DNA of 64,000 nucleotides from Muricea muricata (GCA_963855995.1 OY979728.1:9570004-9634003); one strand, 5' to 3'. Positions 17,319 to 33,400 are shown, numbered from the stretch's first letter. Notes: a model not told the origin generated them from the letters alone. Numbers and translations are program-made.

Positions 17319-18907
17319 TTATCTTATTGCTGTTTTAGGATTTGACTCATTTCACCTATTTTGGATGAACATTGGCCTTGGATGTGGTAAGTGTTTTCAT
17401 TCGGCATTTTCCCATATTACAAGGAAATGATGTAAAATTCTTCATGCATTACCGGATCAGCTCACGCTCGGATTTTAGCTAAGTTTGGGGCACTAGAGAT
17501 GTACTTGGGACACTGTGCTAGTGTTGACCACTATGTTTGAACTTTTCCCACTTTGGTATATTGGCCTGAATTTTTGAAATTTTTCTAAATGCGATGAAAT
17601 GTCATGAAACTTAGCTCAAAATGATGAATTAGGTCATTGTATATGAAAAAACTTAGTTTGGAACCGGAACAACTTATCTTATTGCTGTTTTAGGATTTGA
17701 CTCATTTCACCTATTTTGGGTGAACATTGGCCTTGGATGTGGTAAGTGTTTTCATTCGGCATTTTCCCATATTACAAGCAAATGATGTAAAATTCTTCAT
17801 GCATTACCGGATCAGCTCACGCTCGGATTTTAGCTAAGTTTGGGGAACTAGAGATGTACTTGGGACACTGTGCTAGTGTTGACCACTATGTTTGAACTTT
17901 TCCCACTTTGGTATATTGGCCTGAATTTTTGAAATTTTTCTAAATGCGATGAAATGTCATGAAACTTAGCTCAAAATGATGAATTAGGTCATTGTATATG
18001 AAAAAACGTAGTTTGGAACCGGAACAACTTATCTTATTGCTGTTTTAGGATTTGACTCATTTCACCTATTTTGGGTGAACATTGGCCTTGGATGTGGTAA
18101 GTGTTTTCATTCGGCATTTTCCCATATTACAAGGAAATGATGTAAAATTCTTCATGCATTACCGGATCAGCTCACGCTCGGATTTTAGCTAAGTTTGGGG
18201 CACTAGAGATGTACTTGGGACACTGTGCTAGTGTTGACCACTATGTTTGAACTTTTCCCACTTTGGTATATTGGCCTGAATTTTTGAAATTTTTCTAAAT
18301 GCGATGAAATGTCATGAAACTTAGCTCAAAATGATGAATTAGGTCATTGTATATAAAAAAACTTAGTTTGGAACCGGAACAACTTATCTTATTGCTGTTT
18401 TAGGATTTGACTCATTTCACCTATTTTGGGTGAACATTGGCCTTGGATGTGGTAAGTGTTTTCATTCGGCATTTTCCCATATTACAAGGAAATGATGTAA
18501 AATTCTTCATGCATTACCGGATCAGCTCACGCTCGGATTTTAGCTAAGTTTGGGGCACTAGAGATGTACTTGGGACACTGTGCTAGTGTTGACCACTATG
18601 TTTGAACTTTTCCCACTTTGGTATATTGGCCTGAATTTTTGAAATTTTTCTAAATGCGATGAAATGTCATGAAACTTAGCTCAAAATGATGAATTAGGTC
18701 ATTGTATATGGAAAAACTTAGTTTGGAACCGGAACAACTTATCTTATTGCTGTTTTAGGATTTGACTCATTTCACCTATTTTGGGTGAACATTGGCCTTG
18801 GATGTGGTAAGTGTTTTCATTCGGCATTTTCCCATATTACAAGGAAATGATGTAAAATTCTTCATGCATTACCGGATCAGCTCACGCTCGGATTTTAGCT
18901 AAGTTTG

Positions 18908-21900
18908 GGGAACTAGAGATGTACTTGGGACACTGTGCTAGTGTTGACCACTACGTTTGAACTTTTCCCACTTTGGTATATTGGCCTGAATTTTTGAAAT
19001 TTTTCTAAATGCGATGAAATGTCATGAAACTTAGCTCAAAATGATGAATTAGGTCATTGTATATGAAAAAACGTAGTTTGGAACCGGAACAACTTATCTT
19101 ATTGCTGTTTTAGGATTTGACTCATTTCACCTATTTTGGCTGAACATTGGCCTTGGATGTGGTAAGTGTTTTCATTCGGCATTTTCCCATATTACATGGA
19201 AATGATGTAAAATTCTTCATGCATTACCGGATCACCTCACGCTCGGATTTTAGATAAGTTTGGGGCACTAGAGATGTACTTGGGACACTGTGCTAGTGTT
19301 GACCACTATGTTTGAACTTTTCCCGCTTTGGTATATTGGCCACAATTTTTGAAATTTTTCTAAATGCGATGAAATGTCATGAAACTTAGCTCAAAATGAT
19401 GAATTAGGTCATTGTATATGAAAAAACTTAGTTTGGAACCGGAACAACTTATCTTATTGCTGTTTTAGGATTTGACTCATTTCACCTATTTTGGATGAAC
19501 ATTGGCCTTGGATGTGGTAAGTGTTTTCATTCGGCATTTTCCCATATTACATGGAAATGATGTAAAATTCTTCATGCATTACCGGATCAGCTCACGCTCG
19601 GATTTTAGCTAAGTTTGGGGCACTAGAGATGTACTTGGGACACTGTGCTAGTGTTGACCACTATGTTTGAACTTTTCCCACTTTGGTATATTGGCCTGAA
19701 TTGTTGAAATTTTTCTAAATGCGATGAAATGTCATGAAACTTAGGTCAAAATGATGAATTAGGTCATTGTATATGAAAAAACTTAGTTTGGAACCGGAAC
19801 AACTTATCTTAATGCTGTTTTAGGATTTGACTCATTTCACCTATTTTGGGTGAACATTGGCCTTGGATGTGGTAAGTGTTTTCATTCGGCATTTTCCCAT
19901 ATTACATGGAAATGATGTAAAATTCTTCATGCATTACCGGAACAGCTCACGCTCGGATTTTAGCTAAGTTTGGGGCACTAGAGATGTACTTGGGACACTC
20001 TGCTAGTGTTGACCACTATGTTTGAACTTTTCCCACTTTGGTATATTGGCCTGAATTTTTGAAATTTTTCTAAATGCGATGAAATGTCATGAAACTTAGC
20101 TCAAAATGATGAATTAGGTCATTGTATATGAAAAAACTTAGTTTGGAACCGGAACAACTTATCTTATTGCTGTTTTAGGATTTGACTCATTTCACCTATT
20201 TTGGCTGAACATTGGCCTTGGATGTGGTAAGTGTTTTCATTTGGCATTTTCCCATATGACATGGAAATGATGTAAAATTCTTCATGCATTACCGGAACAG
20301 CTCACGCTCGGATTTTAGCTAAGTTTGGGGCACTAGAGATGTACTTGGGACACTCTGCTAGTGTTGACCACTATGTTTGAACTTTTCTTACTTTGGTATA
20401 TTGGCCTGAATTTTTGAAATTTTTCTAAATGCGATGAAATGTCATGAAACTTAGCTCAAAATGATGAATTAGGCCATTGTATATGAAAAAACGTAGTTTG
20501 GAACCGGAACAACTTATCTTATTGCTGTTTTAGGATTTGACTCATTTCACCTATTTTGGCTGAACATTGGCCTTGGATGTGGTAAGTGTTTTCATTTGGC
20601 ATTTTCCCATATTACATGGAAATGATGTAAAATTCTTCATGCATTACCGGATCAGCTCACGCTCGGATTTTAGCTAAGTTTGGGGCACTAGAGATGTACT
20701 TGGGACACTGTGCTAGTGTTGACCACTATGTTTGAACTTTTCTTACTTTGGTATATTGGCCTGAATTTTTGAAATTTTTCTAAATGCGATGAAATGTCAT
20801 GAAACTTACCTCAAAATGATGAATTAGGTCATTGTATATGAAAAAACTTAGTTTGGAACCGGAACAACTTATCTTATTGCTGTTTTAGGATTTGACTCAT
20901 TTCACCTATTTTGGCTGAACATTGGCCTTGGATGTGGTAAGTGTTTTCATTTGGCATTTTCCCATATTACATGGAAATGATGTAAAATTCTTCATGCATT
21001 ACCGGAACAGCTCACGCTCGGATTTTAGCTAAGTTTGGGGCACTAGAGATGTACTTGGGACACTCTGCTAGTGTTGACCACTATGTTTGAACTTTTCCCA
21101 CTTTGGTATATTGGCCTGAATTTTTGAAATTTTTCTAAATGCGATGAAATGTCATGAAACTTAGCTCAAAATGATGAATTAGGTCATTGTATATGAAAAA
21201 ACTTAGTTTGAAACCGGAACAACTTATCTTATTGCTGTTTTAGGATTTGACTCATTTCACCTATTTTGGGTGAACATTGGCCTTGGATGTGGTAAGTGTT
21301 TTCATTCGGCATTTTCCCATATTACATGGAAATGATGTAAAATTCTTCATGCATTACCGGATCAGCTCACGCTCGGATTTTAGCTAAGTTTGGGGCACTA
21401 GAGATGTACTTGGGACACTGTGCTAGTGTTGACCACTATGTTTGAACTTTTCTTACTTTGGTATATTGGCCTGAATTTTTGAAATTTTTCTAAATGCGAT
21501 GAAATGTCATGAAACTTACCTCAAAATGATGAATTAGGTCATTGTATATGAAAAAACGTAGTTTGGAACCGGAATAACTTATCTTATTGCTGTTTTGGAT
21601 TTGACTCATTTCACCTATTTTGGCTGAACATTGGCCTTGGATGTGGTAAGTGTTTTCATTTCGCATTTTCCCATATTACATGGAAATGATGTAAAATTCT
21701 TCATGCATTACCGGAACAGCTCACGCTCGGATTTTAGCTAAGTTTGGGGCACTAGAGATGTACTTGGGACACTCTGCTAGTGTTGACCACTATGTTTGAA
21801 CTTTTCCCACTTTGGTATATTGGCCTGAATTTTTGAAATTTTTCTAAATGCGATGAAATGTCATGAAACTTAGCTCAAAATGATGAATTAGGTCATTGTA

Positions 21901-24900
21901 TATGAAAAAACGTAGTTTGGAACCGGAATAACTTATCTTATTGCTGTTTTAGGATTTGACTCATTTCACCTATTTTGGCTGAACATTGGCCTTGGATGTG
22001 GTAAGTGTTTTCATTCGGCATTTTCCCATATTACATGGAAATGATGTAAAATTCTTCATGCATTACCGGATCAGCTCACGCTCGGATTTTAGCTAAGTTT
22101 GGGGCACTAGAGATGTACTTGGGACACTGTGCTAGTGTTGACCACTATGTTTGAACTTTTCCCACTTTGGTATATTGGCCTGAATTTTTGAAATTTTTCT
22201 AAATGCGATGAAATGTCATGAAACTTAGCTCAAAATGATGAATTAGGTCATTGTATATGAAAAAACTTAGTTTGGAACCGGAACAACTTATCTTATTGCT
22301 GTTTTAGGATTTGACTCATTTCACCTATTTTGGCTGATTATTGGCCTTGGATGTGGTAGGTGTTTTCATTCGGCATTTTCCCATATTACATGGAAATGAT
22401 GTAAAATTCTTCATGCATTACCGGATAAGCTCACGCTCGGATTTTAGCTAAGTTTGGGGCACTAGAGATGTACTTGGGACACTGTGCTAGTGTTGACCAC
22501 TATGTTTGAACTTTTCCCACTTTGGTATATTGGCCTGAATTTTTGAAATTTTTCTAAATGCGATGAAATGTCATGAAACTTAGCTCAAAATGATGAATTA
22601 GGTCATTGTATATGAAAAAACTTAGTTTGGAACCGGAACAACTTATCTTATTGCTGTTTTAGGATTTGACTCATTTCACCTATTTTGGGTGAACATTGGC
22701 CTTGGATGTGGTAAGTGTTTTCATTCGGCATTTTCCCATATTACATGGAAATGATGTAAAATTCTTCATGCATTACCGGATCAGCTCACGCTCGGATTTT
22801 AGCTAAGTTTGGGGCACTAGAGATGTACTTGGGACACTGTGCTAGTGTTGACCACTATGTTTGAACTTTTCCCACTTTGGTATATTGGCCTGAATTTTTG
22901 AAATTTTTCTAAATGCGATGAAATGTCATGAAACTTAGCTCAAAATGATGAATTAGGTCATTGTATATGAAAAAACGTAGTTTGGAACCGGAACAACTTA
23001 TCTTATTGCTGTTTTAGGATTTGACTCATTTCACCTATTTTGGCTGAACATTGGCCTTGGATGTGGTAAGTGTTTTCATTCGGCATTTTCCCATATTACA
23101 TGGAAATGATGTAAAATTCTTCATGCATTACCGGATCAGCTCACGCTCGGATTTTAGCTAAGTTTGGGGCACTAGAGATGTACTTGGGACACTGTGCTAG
23201 TGTTGACCACTATGTTTGAACTTTTCTTACTTTGGTATATTGGCCTGAATTTTTGAAATTTTTCTAAATGCGATGAAATGTCATGAAACTTACCTCAAAA
23301 TGATGAATTAGGTCATTGTATATGAAAAAACGTAGTTTGGAACCGGAATAACTTATCTTATTGCTGTTTTGGATTTGACTCATTTCACCTATTTTGGCTG
23401 AACATTGGCCTTGGATGTGGTAAGTGTTTTCATTTCGCATTTTCCCATATTACATGGAAATGATGTAAAATTCTTCATGCATTACCGGAACAGCTCACGC
23501 TCGGATTTTAGCTAAGTTTGGGGAACTAGAGATGTACTTGGGACACTGTGCTAGTGTTGACCACTACGTTTGAACTTTTCCCACTTTGGTATATTGGCCT
23601 GAATTTTTGAAATTTTTCTAAATGCGATGAAATGTCATGAAACTTAGCTCAAAATGATGAATTAGGTCATTGTATATGAAAAAACGTAGTTTGGAACCGG
23701 AACAACTTATCTTATTGCTGTTTTAGGATTTGACTCATTTCACCTATTTTGGCTGAACATTGGCCTTGGATGTGGTAAGTGTTTTCATTCGGCATTTTCC
23801 CATATTACATGGAAATGATGTAAAATTCTTCATGCATTACCGGATCACCTCACGCTCGGATTTTAGATAAGTTTGGGGCACTAGAGATGTACTTGGGACA
23901 CTGTGCTAGTGTTGACCACTATGTTTGAACTTTTCCCGCTTTGGTATATTGGCCACAATTTTTGAAATTTTTCTAAATGCGATGAAATGTCATGAAACTT
24001 AGCTCAAAATGATGAATTAGGTCATTGTATATGAAAAAACTTAGTTTGGAACCGGAACAACTTATCTTATTGCTGTTTTAGGATTTGACTCATTTCACCT
24101 ATTTTGGATGAACATTGGCCTTGGATGTGGTAAGTGTTTTCATTCGGCATTTTCCCATATTACATGGAAATGATGTAAAATTCTTCATGCATTACCGGAT
24201 CAGCTCACGCTCGGATTTTAGCTAAGTTTGGGGCACTAGAGATGTACTTGGGACACTGTGCTAGTGTTGACCACTATGTTTGAACTTTTCCCACTTTGGT
24301 ATATTGGCCTGAATTGTTGAAATTTTTCTAAATGCGATGAAATGTCATGAAACTTAGGTCAAAATGATGAATTAGGTCATTGTATATGAAAAAACTTAGT
24401 TTGGAACCGGAACAACTTATCTTAATGCTGTTTTAGGATTTGACTCATTTCACCTATTTTGGGTGAACATTGGCCTTGGATGTGGTAAGTGTTTTCATTC
24501 GGCATTTTCCCATATTACATGGAAATGATGTAAAATTCTTCATGCATTACCGGAACAGCTCACGCTCGGATTTTAGCTAAGTTTGGGGCACTAGAGATGT
24601 ACTTGGGACACTCTGCTAGTGTTGACCACTATGTTTGAACTTTTCCCACTTTGGTATATTGGCCTGAATTTTTGAAATTTTTCTAAATGCGATGAAATGT
24701 CATGAAACTTAGCTCAAAATGATGAATTAGGTCATTGTATATGAAAAAACTTAGTTTGGAACCGGAACAACTTATCTTATTGCTGTTTTAGGATTTGACT
24801 CATTTCACCTATTTTGGCTGAACATTGGCCTTGGATGTGGTAAGTGTTTTCATTTGGCATTTTCCCATATGACATGGAAATGATGTAAAATTCTTCATGC

Positions 24901-27900
24901 ATTACCGGAACAGCTCACGCTCGGATTTTAGCTAAGTTTGGGGCACTAGAGATGTACTTGGGACACTCTGCTAGTGTTGACCACTATGTTTGAACTTTTC
25001 TTACTTTGGTATATTGGCCTGAATTTTTGAAATTTTTCTAAATGCGATGAAATGTCATGAAACTTAGCTCAAAATGATGAATTAGGCCATTGTATATGAA
25101 AAAACGTAGTTTGGAACCGGAACAACTTATCTTATTGCTGTTTTAGGATTTGACTCATTTCACCTATTTTGGCTGAACATTGGCCTTGGATGTGGTAAGT
25201 GTTTTCATTTGGCATTTTCCCATATTACATGGAAATGATGTAAAATTCTTCATGCATTACCGGATCAGCTCACGCTCGGATTTTAGCTAAGTTTGGGGCA
25301 CTAGAGATGTACTTGGGACACTGTGCTAGTGTTGACCACTATGTTTGAACTTTTCTTACTTTGGTATATTGGCCTGAATTTTTGAAATTTTTCTAAATGC
25401 GATGAAATGTCATGAAACTTACCTCAAAATGATGAATTAGGTCATTGTATATGAAAAAACTTAGTTTGGAACCGGAACAACTTATCTTATTGCTGTTTTA
25501 GGATTTGACTCATTTCACCTATTTTGGCTGAACATTGGCCTTGGATGTGGTAAGTGTTTTCATTTGGCATTTTCCCATATTACATGGAAATGATGTAAAA
25601 TTCTTCATGCATTACCGGAACAGCTCACGCTCGGATTTTAGCTAAGTTTGGGGCACTAGAGATGTACTTGGGACACTCTGCTAGTGTTGACCACTATGTT
25701 TGAACTTTTCCCACTTTGGTATATTGGCCTGAATTTTTGAAATTTTTCTAAATGCGATGAAATGTCATGAAACTTAGCTCAAAATGATGAATTAGGTCAT
25801 TGTATATGAAAAAACTTAGTTTGAAACCGGAACAACTTATCTTATTGCTGTTTTAGGATTTGACTCATTTCACCTATTTTGGGTGAACATTGGCCTTGGA
25901 TGTGGTAAGTGTTTTCATTCGGCATTTTCCCATATTACATGGAAATGATGTAAAATTCTTCATGCATTACCGGATCAGCTCACGCTCGGATTTTAGCTAA
26001 GTTTGGGGCACTAGAGATGTACTTGGGACACTGTGCTAGTGTTGACCACTATGTTTGAACTTTTCTTACTTTGGTATATTGGCCTGAATTTTTGAAATTT
26101 TTCTAAATGCGATGAAATGTCATGAAACTTACCTCAAAATGATGAATTAGGTCATTGTATATGAAAAAACGTAGTTTGGAACCGGAATAACTTATCTTAT
26201 TGCTGTTTTGGATTTGACTCATTTCACCTATTTTGGCTGAACATTGGCCTTGGATGTGGTAAGTGTTTTCATTTCGCATTTTCCCATATTACATGGAAAT
26301 GATGTAAAATTCTTCATGCATTACCGGAACAGCTCACGCTCGGATTTTAGCTAAGTTTGGGGCACTAGAGATGTACTTGGGACACTCTGCTAGTGTTGAC
26401 CACTATGTTTGAACTTTTCCCACTTTGGTATATTGGCCTGAATTTTTGAAATTTTTCTAAATGCGATGAAATGTCATGAAACTTAGCTCAAAATGATGAA
26501 TTAGGTCATTGTATATGAAAAAACGTAGTTTGGAACCGGAATAACTTATCTTATTGCTGTTTTAGGATTTGACTCATTTCACCTATTTTGGCTGAACATT
26601 GGCCTTGGATGTGGTAAGTGTTTTCATTCGGCATTTTCCCATATTACATGGAAATGATGTAAAATTCTTCATGCATTACCGGATCAGCTCACGCTCGGAT
26701 TTTAGCTAAGTTTGGGGCACTAGAGATGTACTTGGGACACTGTGCTAGTGTTGACCACTATGTTTGAACTTTTCCCACTTTGGTATATTGGCCTGAATTT
26801 TTGAAATTTTTCTAAATGCGATGAAATGTCATGAAACTTAGCTCAAAATGATGAATTAGGTCATTGTATATGAAAAAACTTAGTTTGGAACCGGAACAAC
26901 TTATCTTATTGCTGTTTTAGGATTTGACTCATTTCACCTATTTTGGCTGATTATTGGCCTTGGATGTGGTAGGTGTTTTCATTCGGCATTTTCCCATATT
27001 ACATGGAAATGATGTAAAATTCTTCATGCATTACCGGATAAGCTCACGCTCGGATTTTAGCTAAGTTTGGGGCACTAGAGATGTACTTGGGACACTGTGC
27101 TAGTGTTGACCACTATGTTTGAACTTTTCCCACTTTGGTATATTGGCCTGAATTTTTGAAATTTTTCTAAATGCGATGAAATGTCATGAAACTTAGCTCA
27201 AAATGATGAATTAGGTCATTGTATATGAAAAAACTTAGTTTGGAACCGGAACAACTTATCTTATTGCTGTTTTAGGATTTGACTCATTTCACCTATTTTG
27301 GGTGAACATTGGCCTTGGATGTGGTAAGTGTTTTCATTCGGCATTTTCCCATATTACATGGAAATGATGTAAAATTCTTCATGCATTACCGGATCAGCTC
27401 ACGCTCGGATTTTAGCTAAGTTTGGGGCACTAGAGATGTACTTGGGACACTGTGCTAGTGTTGACCACTATGTTTGAACTTTTCCCACTTTGGTATATTG
27501 GCCTGAATTTTTGAAATTTTTCTAAATGCGATGAAATGTCATGAAACTTAGCTCAAAATGATGAATTAGGTCATTGTATATGAAAAAACGTAGTTTGGAA
27601 CCGGAACAACTTATCTTATTGCTGTTTTAGGATTTGACTCATTTCACCTATTTTGGCTGAACATTGGCCTTGGATGTGGTAAGTGTTTTCATTCGGCATT
27701 TTCCCATATTACATGGAAATGATGTAAAATTCTTCATGCATTACCGGATCAGCTCACGCTCGGATTTTAGCTAAGTTTGGGGCACTAGAGATGTACTTGG
27801 GACACTGTGCTAGTGTTGACCACTATGTTTGAACTTTTCTTACTTTGGTATATTGGCCTGAATTTTTGAAATTTTTCTAAATGCGATGAAATGTCATGAA

Positions 27901-28133
27901 ACTTACCTCAAAATGATGAATTAGGTCATTGTATATGAAAAAACGTAGTTTGGAACCGGAATAACTTATCTTATTGCTGTTTTGGATTTGACTCATTTCA
28001 CCTATTTTGGCTGAACATTGGCCTTGGATGTGGTAAGTGTTTTCATTTCGCATTTTCCCATATTACATGGAAATGATGTAAAATTCTTCATGCATTACCG
28101 GAACAGCTCACGCTCGGATTTTAGCTAAGTTTG
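18908..28133 (+). repeat. Higher-order repeat: 13-mer of 4613 bp, two copies
   Basis: GGGGAACTAG...CACTACGTTTG begins copies at about 18,908 and 23,521. Markers inside repeat at exactly 4613 bp: TTGGCCACAAT at 19338 and 23951, TTTCGCATTTT at 23436 and 28049, GGATAAGCTC at about 22,424 and 27,037, and CTGATTATTGG at 22334 and 26947. The two copies look almost identical base for base, which means a very recent duplication. Confidence 0.88.
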
Positions 28134-29908
28134 GGGCACTAGAGATGTACTTGGGACACTCTGCTAGTGTTGACCACTATGTTTGAACTTTTCCCACTTT
28201 GGTATATTGGCCTGAATTTTTGAAATTTTTCTAAATGCGATGAAATGTCATGAAACTTAGCTCAAAATGATGAATTAGGTCATTGTATATGAAAAAACGT
28301 AGTTTGGAACCGGAATAACTTATCTTATTGCTGTTTTAGGATTTGACTCATTTCACCTATTTTGGCTGAACATTGGCCTTGGATGTGGTAAGTGTTTTCA
28401 TTCGGCATTTTCCCATATTACATGGAAATGATGTAAAATTCTTCATGCATTACCGGATCAGCTCACGCTCGGATTTTAGCTAAGTTTGGGGCACTAGAGA
28501 TGTACTTGGGACACTGTGCTAGTGTTGACCACTATGTTTGAACTTTTCCCACTTTGGTATATTGGCCTGAATTTTTGAAATTTTTCTAAATGCGATGAAA
28601 TGTCATGAAACTTAGCTCAAAATGATGAATTAGGTCATTGTATATGAAAAAACTTAGTTTGGAACCGGAACAACTTATCTTATTGCTGTTTTAGGATTTG
28701 ACTCATTTCACCTATTTTGGCTGATTATTGGCCTTGGATGTGGTAGGTGTTTTCATTCGGCATTTTCCCATATTACATGGAAATGATGTAAAATTCTTCA
28801 TGCATTACCGGATAAGCTCACGCTCGGATTTTAGCTAAGTTTGGGGCACTAGAGATGTACTTGGGACACTGTGCTAGTGTTGACCACTATGTTTGAACTT
28901 TTCCCACTTTGGTATATTGGCCTGAATTTTTGAAATTTTTCTAAATGCGATGAAATGTCATGAAACTTAGCTCAAAATGATGAATTAGGTCATTGTATAT
29001 GAAAAAACTTAGTTTGGAACCGGAACAACTTATCTTATTGCTGTTTTAGGATTTGACTCATTTCACCTATTTTGGGTGAACATTGGCCTTGGATGTGGTA
29101 AGTGTTTTCATTCGGCATTTTCCCATATTACATGGAAATGATGTAAAATTCTTCATGCATTACCGGATCAGCTCACGCTCGGATTTTAGCTAAGTTTGGG
29201 GCACTAGAGATGTACTTGGGACACTGTGCTAGTGTTGACCACTATGTTTGAACTTTTCCCACTTTGGTATATTGGCCTGAATTTTTGAAATTTTTCTAAA
29301 TGCGATGAAATGTCATGAAACTTAGCTCAAAATGATGAATTAGGTCATTGTATATGAAAAAACGTAGTTTGGAACCGGAACAACTTATCTTATTGCTGTT
29401 TTAGGATTTGACTCATTTCACCTATTTTGGCTGAACATTGGCCTTGGATGTGGTAAGTGTTTTCATTCGGCATTTTCCCATATTACATGGAAATGATGTA
29501 AAATTCTTCATGCATTACCGGATCAGCTCACGCTCGGATTTTAGATAAGTTTGGGGCACTAGAGATGTACTTGGGACACTGTGCTAGTGTTGACCACTAT
29601 GTTTGAACTTTTCCCACTTTGGTATATTGGCCTGAATTTTTGAAATTTTTCTAAATGCGATGAAATGTCATGAAACTTAGCTCAAAATGATGAATTAGGT
29701 CATTGTATATGAAAAAACTTAGTTTGGAACCGGAACAACTTATCTTATTGCTGTTTTAGGATTTGACTCATTTCACCTATTTTGGATGAACATTGGCCTT
29801 GGATGTGGTAAGTGTTTTCATTCGGCATTTTCCCATATTACATGGAAATGATGTAAAATTCTTCATGCATTACCGGATCAGCTCACGCTCGGATTTTAGC
29901 TAAGTTTG
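26360..29908 (+). repeat. Higher-order repeat: 5-mer of 1774 bp, two copies
   Basis: The last five monomers of the second 13-mer are repeated once more. CTGATTATTGG is at 26947 and 28721, GGATAAGCTC at about 27,037 and 28,811. The block therefore overlaps the 13-mer duplication and was copied after it or by the same exchange process. Confidence 0.82.
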
Positions 29909-30429
29909 GGGCACTAGAGATGTACTTGGGACACTGTGCTAGTGTTGACCACTATGTTTGAACTTTTCCCACTTTGGTATATTGGCCTGAATTGTTGAAA
30001 TTTTTCTAAATGCGATGAAATGTCATGAAACTTAGCTCAAAATGATGAATTAGGTCATTGTATATGAAAAAACTTAGTTTGGAACCGGAACAACTTATCG
30101 TATTGCTGTTTTAGGATTTGACTCATTTCACCTATTTTGGGTGAACATTGGCCTTGGATGTGGTAAGTGTTTTCATTCGGCATTTTCCCATATTACATGG
30201 AAATGATGTAAAATTCTTCATGCATTACCGGATCAGCTCACGCTCGGATTTTAGCTAAGTTTGGGGCACTAGAGATGTACCTGGGACACTGTGCTAGTGT
30301 TGACCACTATGTTTGAACTTTTCCCACTTTGGTATATTGGCCTGAATTTTTAAAATTTTTCTAAATGCGATGAAATGTCATGAAACTTAGCTCAAAATGA
30401 TGAATTAGGTCATTGTATATGAAAAAACT

Positions 30430-33400
30430 TAGTTTGGAACCGGAACAACTTATCTTATTGCTGTTTTAGGATTTGACTCATTTCACCTATTTTGGCTGAA
30501 CATTGGCCTTGGATGTGGTAAGTGTTTTCATTTGGCATTTTCCCATATTACATGGAAATGATGTAAAATTCTTCATGCATTACCGGAACAGCTCACGCTC
30601 GGATTTTAGCTAAGTTTGGGGCACTAGAGATGTACTTGGGACACTCTGCTAGTGTTGACCACTATGTTTGAACTTTTCCCACTTTGGTATATTGGCCTGA
30701 ATTTTTGAAATTTTCTAAATGCGATGAAATGTCATGAAACTTAGCTCAAAATGATGAATTAGGTCATTGTATATGAAAAAACTTAGTTTGGAACCGGAAC
30801 AACTTATCTTATTGCTGTTTTAGGATTTGACTCATTTCACCTATTTTGGGTGAACATTGGCCTTGGATGTGGTAAGTGTTTTCATTCGGCATTTTCCCAT
30901 ATTACAAGGAAATGATGTAAAATTCTTCATGCATTACCGGATCAGCTCACGCTCGGATTTTAGCTAAGTTTGGGGCACTAGAGATGTACTTGGGACACTG
31001 TGCTAGTGTTGACCACTATGTTTGAACTTTTCCCACTTTGGTATATTGGCCTGAATTTTTGAAATTTTTCTAAATGCGATGAAATGTCATGAAACTTAGC
31101 TCAAAATGATGAATTAGGTCATTGTATATGAAAAAACGTAGTGTGGAACCGGAACAACTTATCTAATTGCTGTTTTAGGATTTGACTCATTTCACCTATT
31201 TTGGCTGAACATTGGCCTTGGATGTGGTAAGTGTTTTCATTCGGCATTTTCCCATATTACATGGAAATGATGTAAAATTCTTCATGCATTACCGGATCAG
31301 CTCACGCTCGGATTTTAGATAAGTTTGGGGCACTAGAGATGTACTTGTGACACTGTGCTAGTGTTGACCACTATGTTTGAACTTTTCCCACTTTGGTATA
31401 TTGGCCACAATTTTTGAAATTTTTCTAAATGCGATGAAATGTCATGAAACTTAGCTCAAAATGATGAATTAGGTCATTGTATATGAAAAAACTTAGTTTG
31501 GAACCGGAACAACTTATCTTATTGCTGTTTTAGGATTTGACTCATTTCACCTATTTTGGCTGAACATTGGCCTTGGATGTGGTAAGTGTTTTCATTCGGC
31601 ATTTTCCCATATTACATGGAAATGATGTAAAATTCTTCATGCATTACCGGATCAGCTCACGCTCGGATTTTAGCTAAGTTTGGGGCACTAGAGATGTACT
31701 TGGGACACTGTGCTAGTGTTGACCACTATGTTTGAACTTTTCCCACTTTGGTATATTGGCCTGAATTGTTGAAATTTTTCTAAATGCGATGAAATGTCAT
31801 GAAACTTAGCTCAAAATGATGAATTAGGTCATTGTATATGAAAAAACTTAGTTTGGAACCGGAACAACTTATCTTATTGCTGTTTTAGGATTTGACTCAT
31901 TTCTCCTATTTTGGGTGAACATTGGCCTTGGATGTGGTAAGTGTTTTCATTCGGCATTTTCCCATATTACATGGAAATGATGTAAAATTCTTCATGCATT
32001 ACCGGATCAGCTCACGCTCGGATTTTAGCTAAGTTTGGGGCACTAGAGATGTACCTGGGACACTGTGCTAGTGTTGACCACTATGTTTGAACTTTTCCCA
32101 CTTTGGTATATTGGCCTGAATTTTTAAAATTTTTCTAAATGCGATGAAATGCCATGAAACTTAGCTCAAAATGATGAATTAGGTCATTGTATATGAAAAA
32201 ACTTAGTTTGGAACCGGAACAACTCATCTTATTGCTGTTTTAGGATTTGACTCATTTCACCTATTTTGGCTGAACATTGGCCTTGGATGTGGTAAGTGTT
32301 TTCATTTGGCATTTTCCCATATTACATGGAAATGATGTAAAATTCTTCATGCATTACCGGAACAGCTCACGCTCGGATTTTAGCTAAGTTTGGGGCACTA
32401 GAGATGTACTTGGGACACTGTGCTAGTGTTGACCACTATGTTTGAACTTTTCCCACTTTGGTATATTGGCCTGAATTTTTGAAATTTTTCTAAATGCGAT
32501 GAAATGTCATGAAACTTAGCTCAAAATGATGAATTAGGTGATTGTATATGAAAAAACTTAGTTTGGAACCGGAACAACTTATCTTATTGCTGTTTTAGGA
32601 TTTGACTCATTTCACCTATTTTGGCTGATTATTGGCTTTGGATGTGGTAGGTGTTTTCATTTGGCATTTTCCCATATTACATGGAAATGATGTAAAATTC
32701 TTCATGCATTACCGGATCAGCTCACGCTCGAATTTTAGCTAAGTTTGGGGCACTAGAGATGTACTTGGGACACTGTGCTAGTGTTGACCACTATGTTTGA
32801 ACTTTTCCCACTTTGGTATATTGGCCTGAATTTTTGAAATTTTTCTAAATGCGATGAAATGTCATGAAACTTAGCTCAAAATGATGAATTAGGTCATTGT
32901 ATATGAAAAAACTTAGTTTGGAACCGGAACAACTTATCTTATTGCTGTTTTAGGATTTGACTCATTTCACCTATTTTGGCTGAACATTGGCCTTGGATGT
33001 GGTAAGTGTTTTCATTTGGCATTTTCCCATATGACATGGAAATGATGTAAAATTCTTCATGCATTACCGGAACAGCTCACGCTCGGATTTTAGCTAAGTT
33101 TGGGGCACTAGAGATGTACTTGGGACACTCTGCTAGTGTTGACCACTATGTTTGAACTTTTCCCACTTTGGTATATTGGCCTGAATTTTTGAAATTTTTC
33201 TAAATGCGATGAAATGTCATGAAACTTAGCTCAAAATGATGAATTAGGTCATTGTATATGAAAAAACGTAGTTTGGAACCGGAACAACTTATCTTATTGC
33301 TGTTTTAGGATTTGACTCATTTCACCTATTTTGGCTGAACATTGGCCTTGGATGTGGTAAGTGTTTTCATTCGGCATTTTCCCATATTACATGGAAATGA

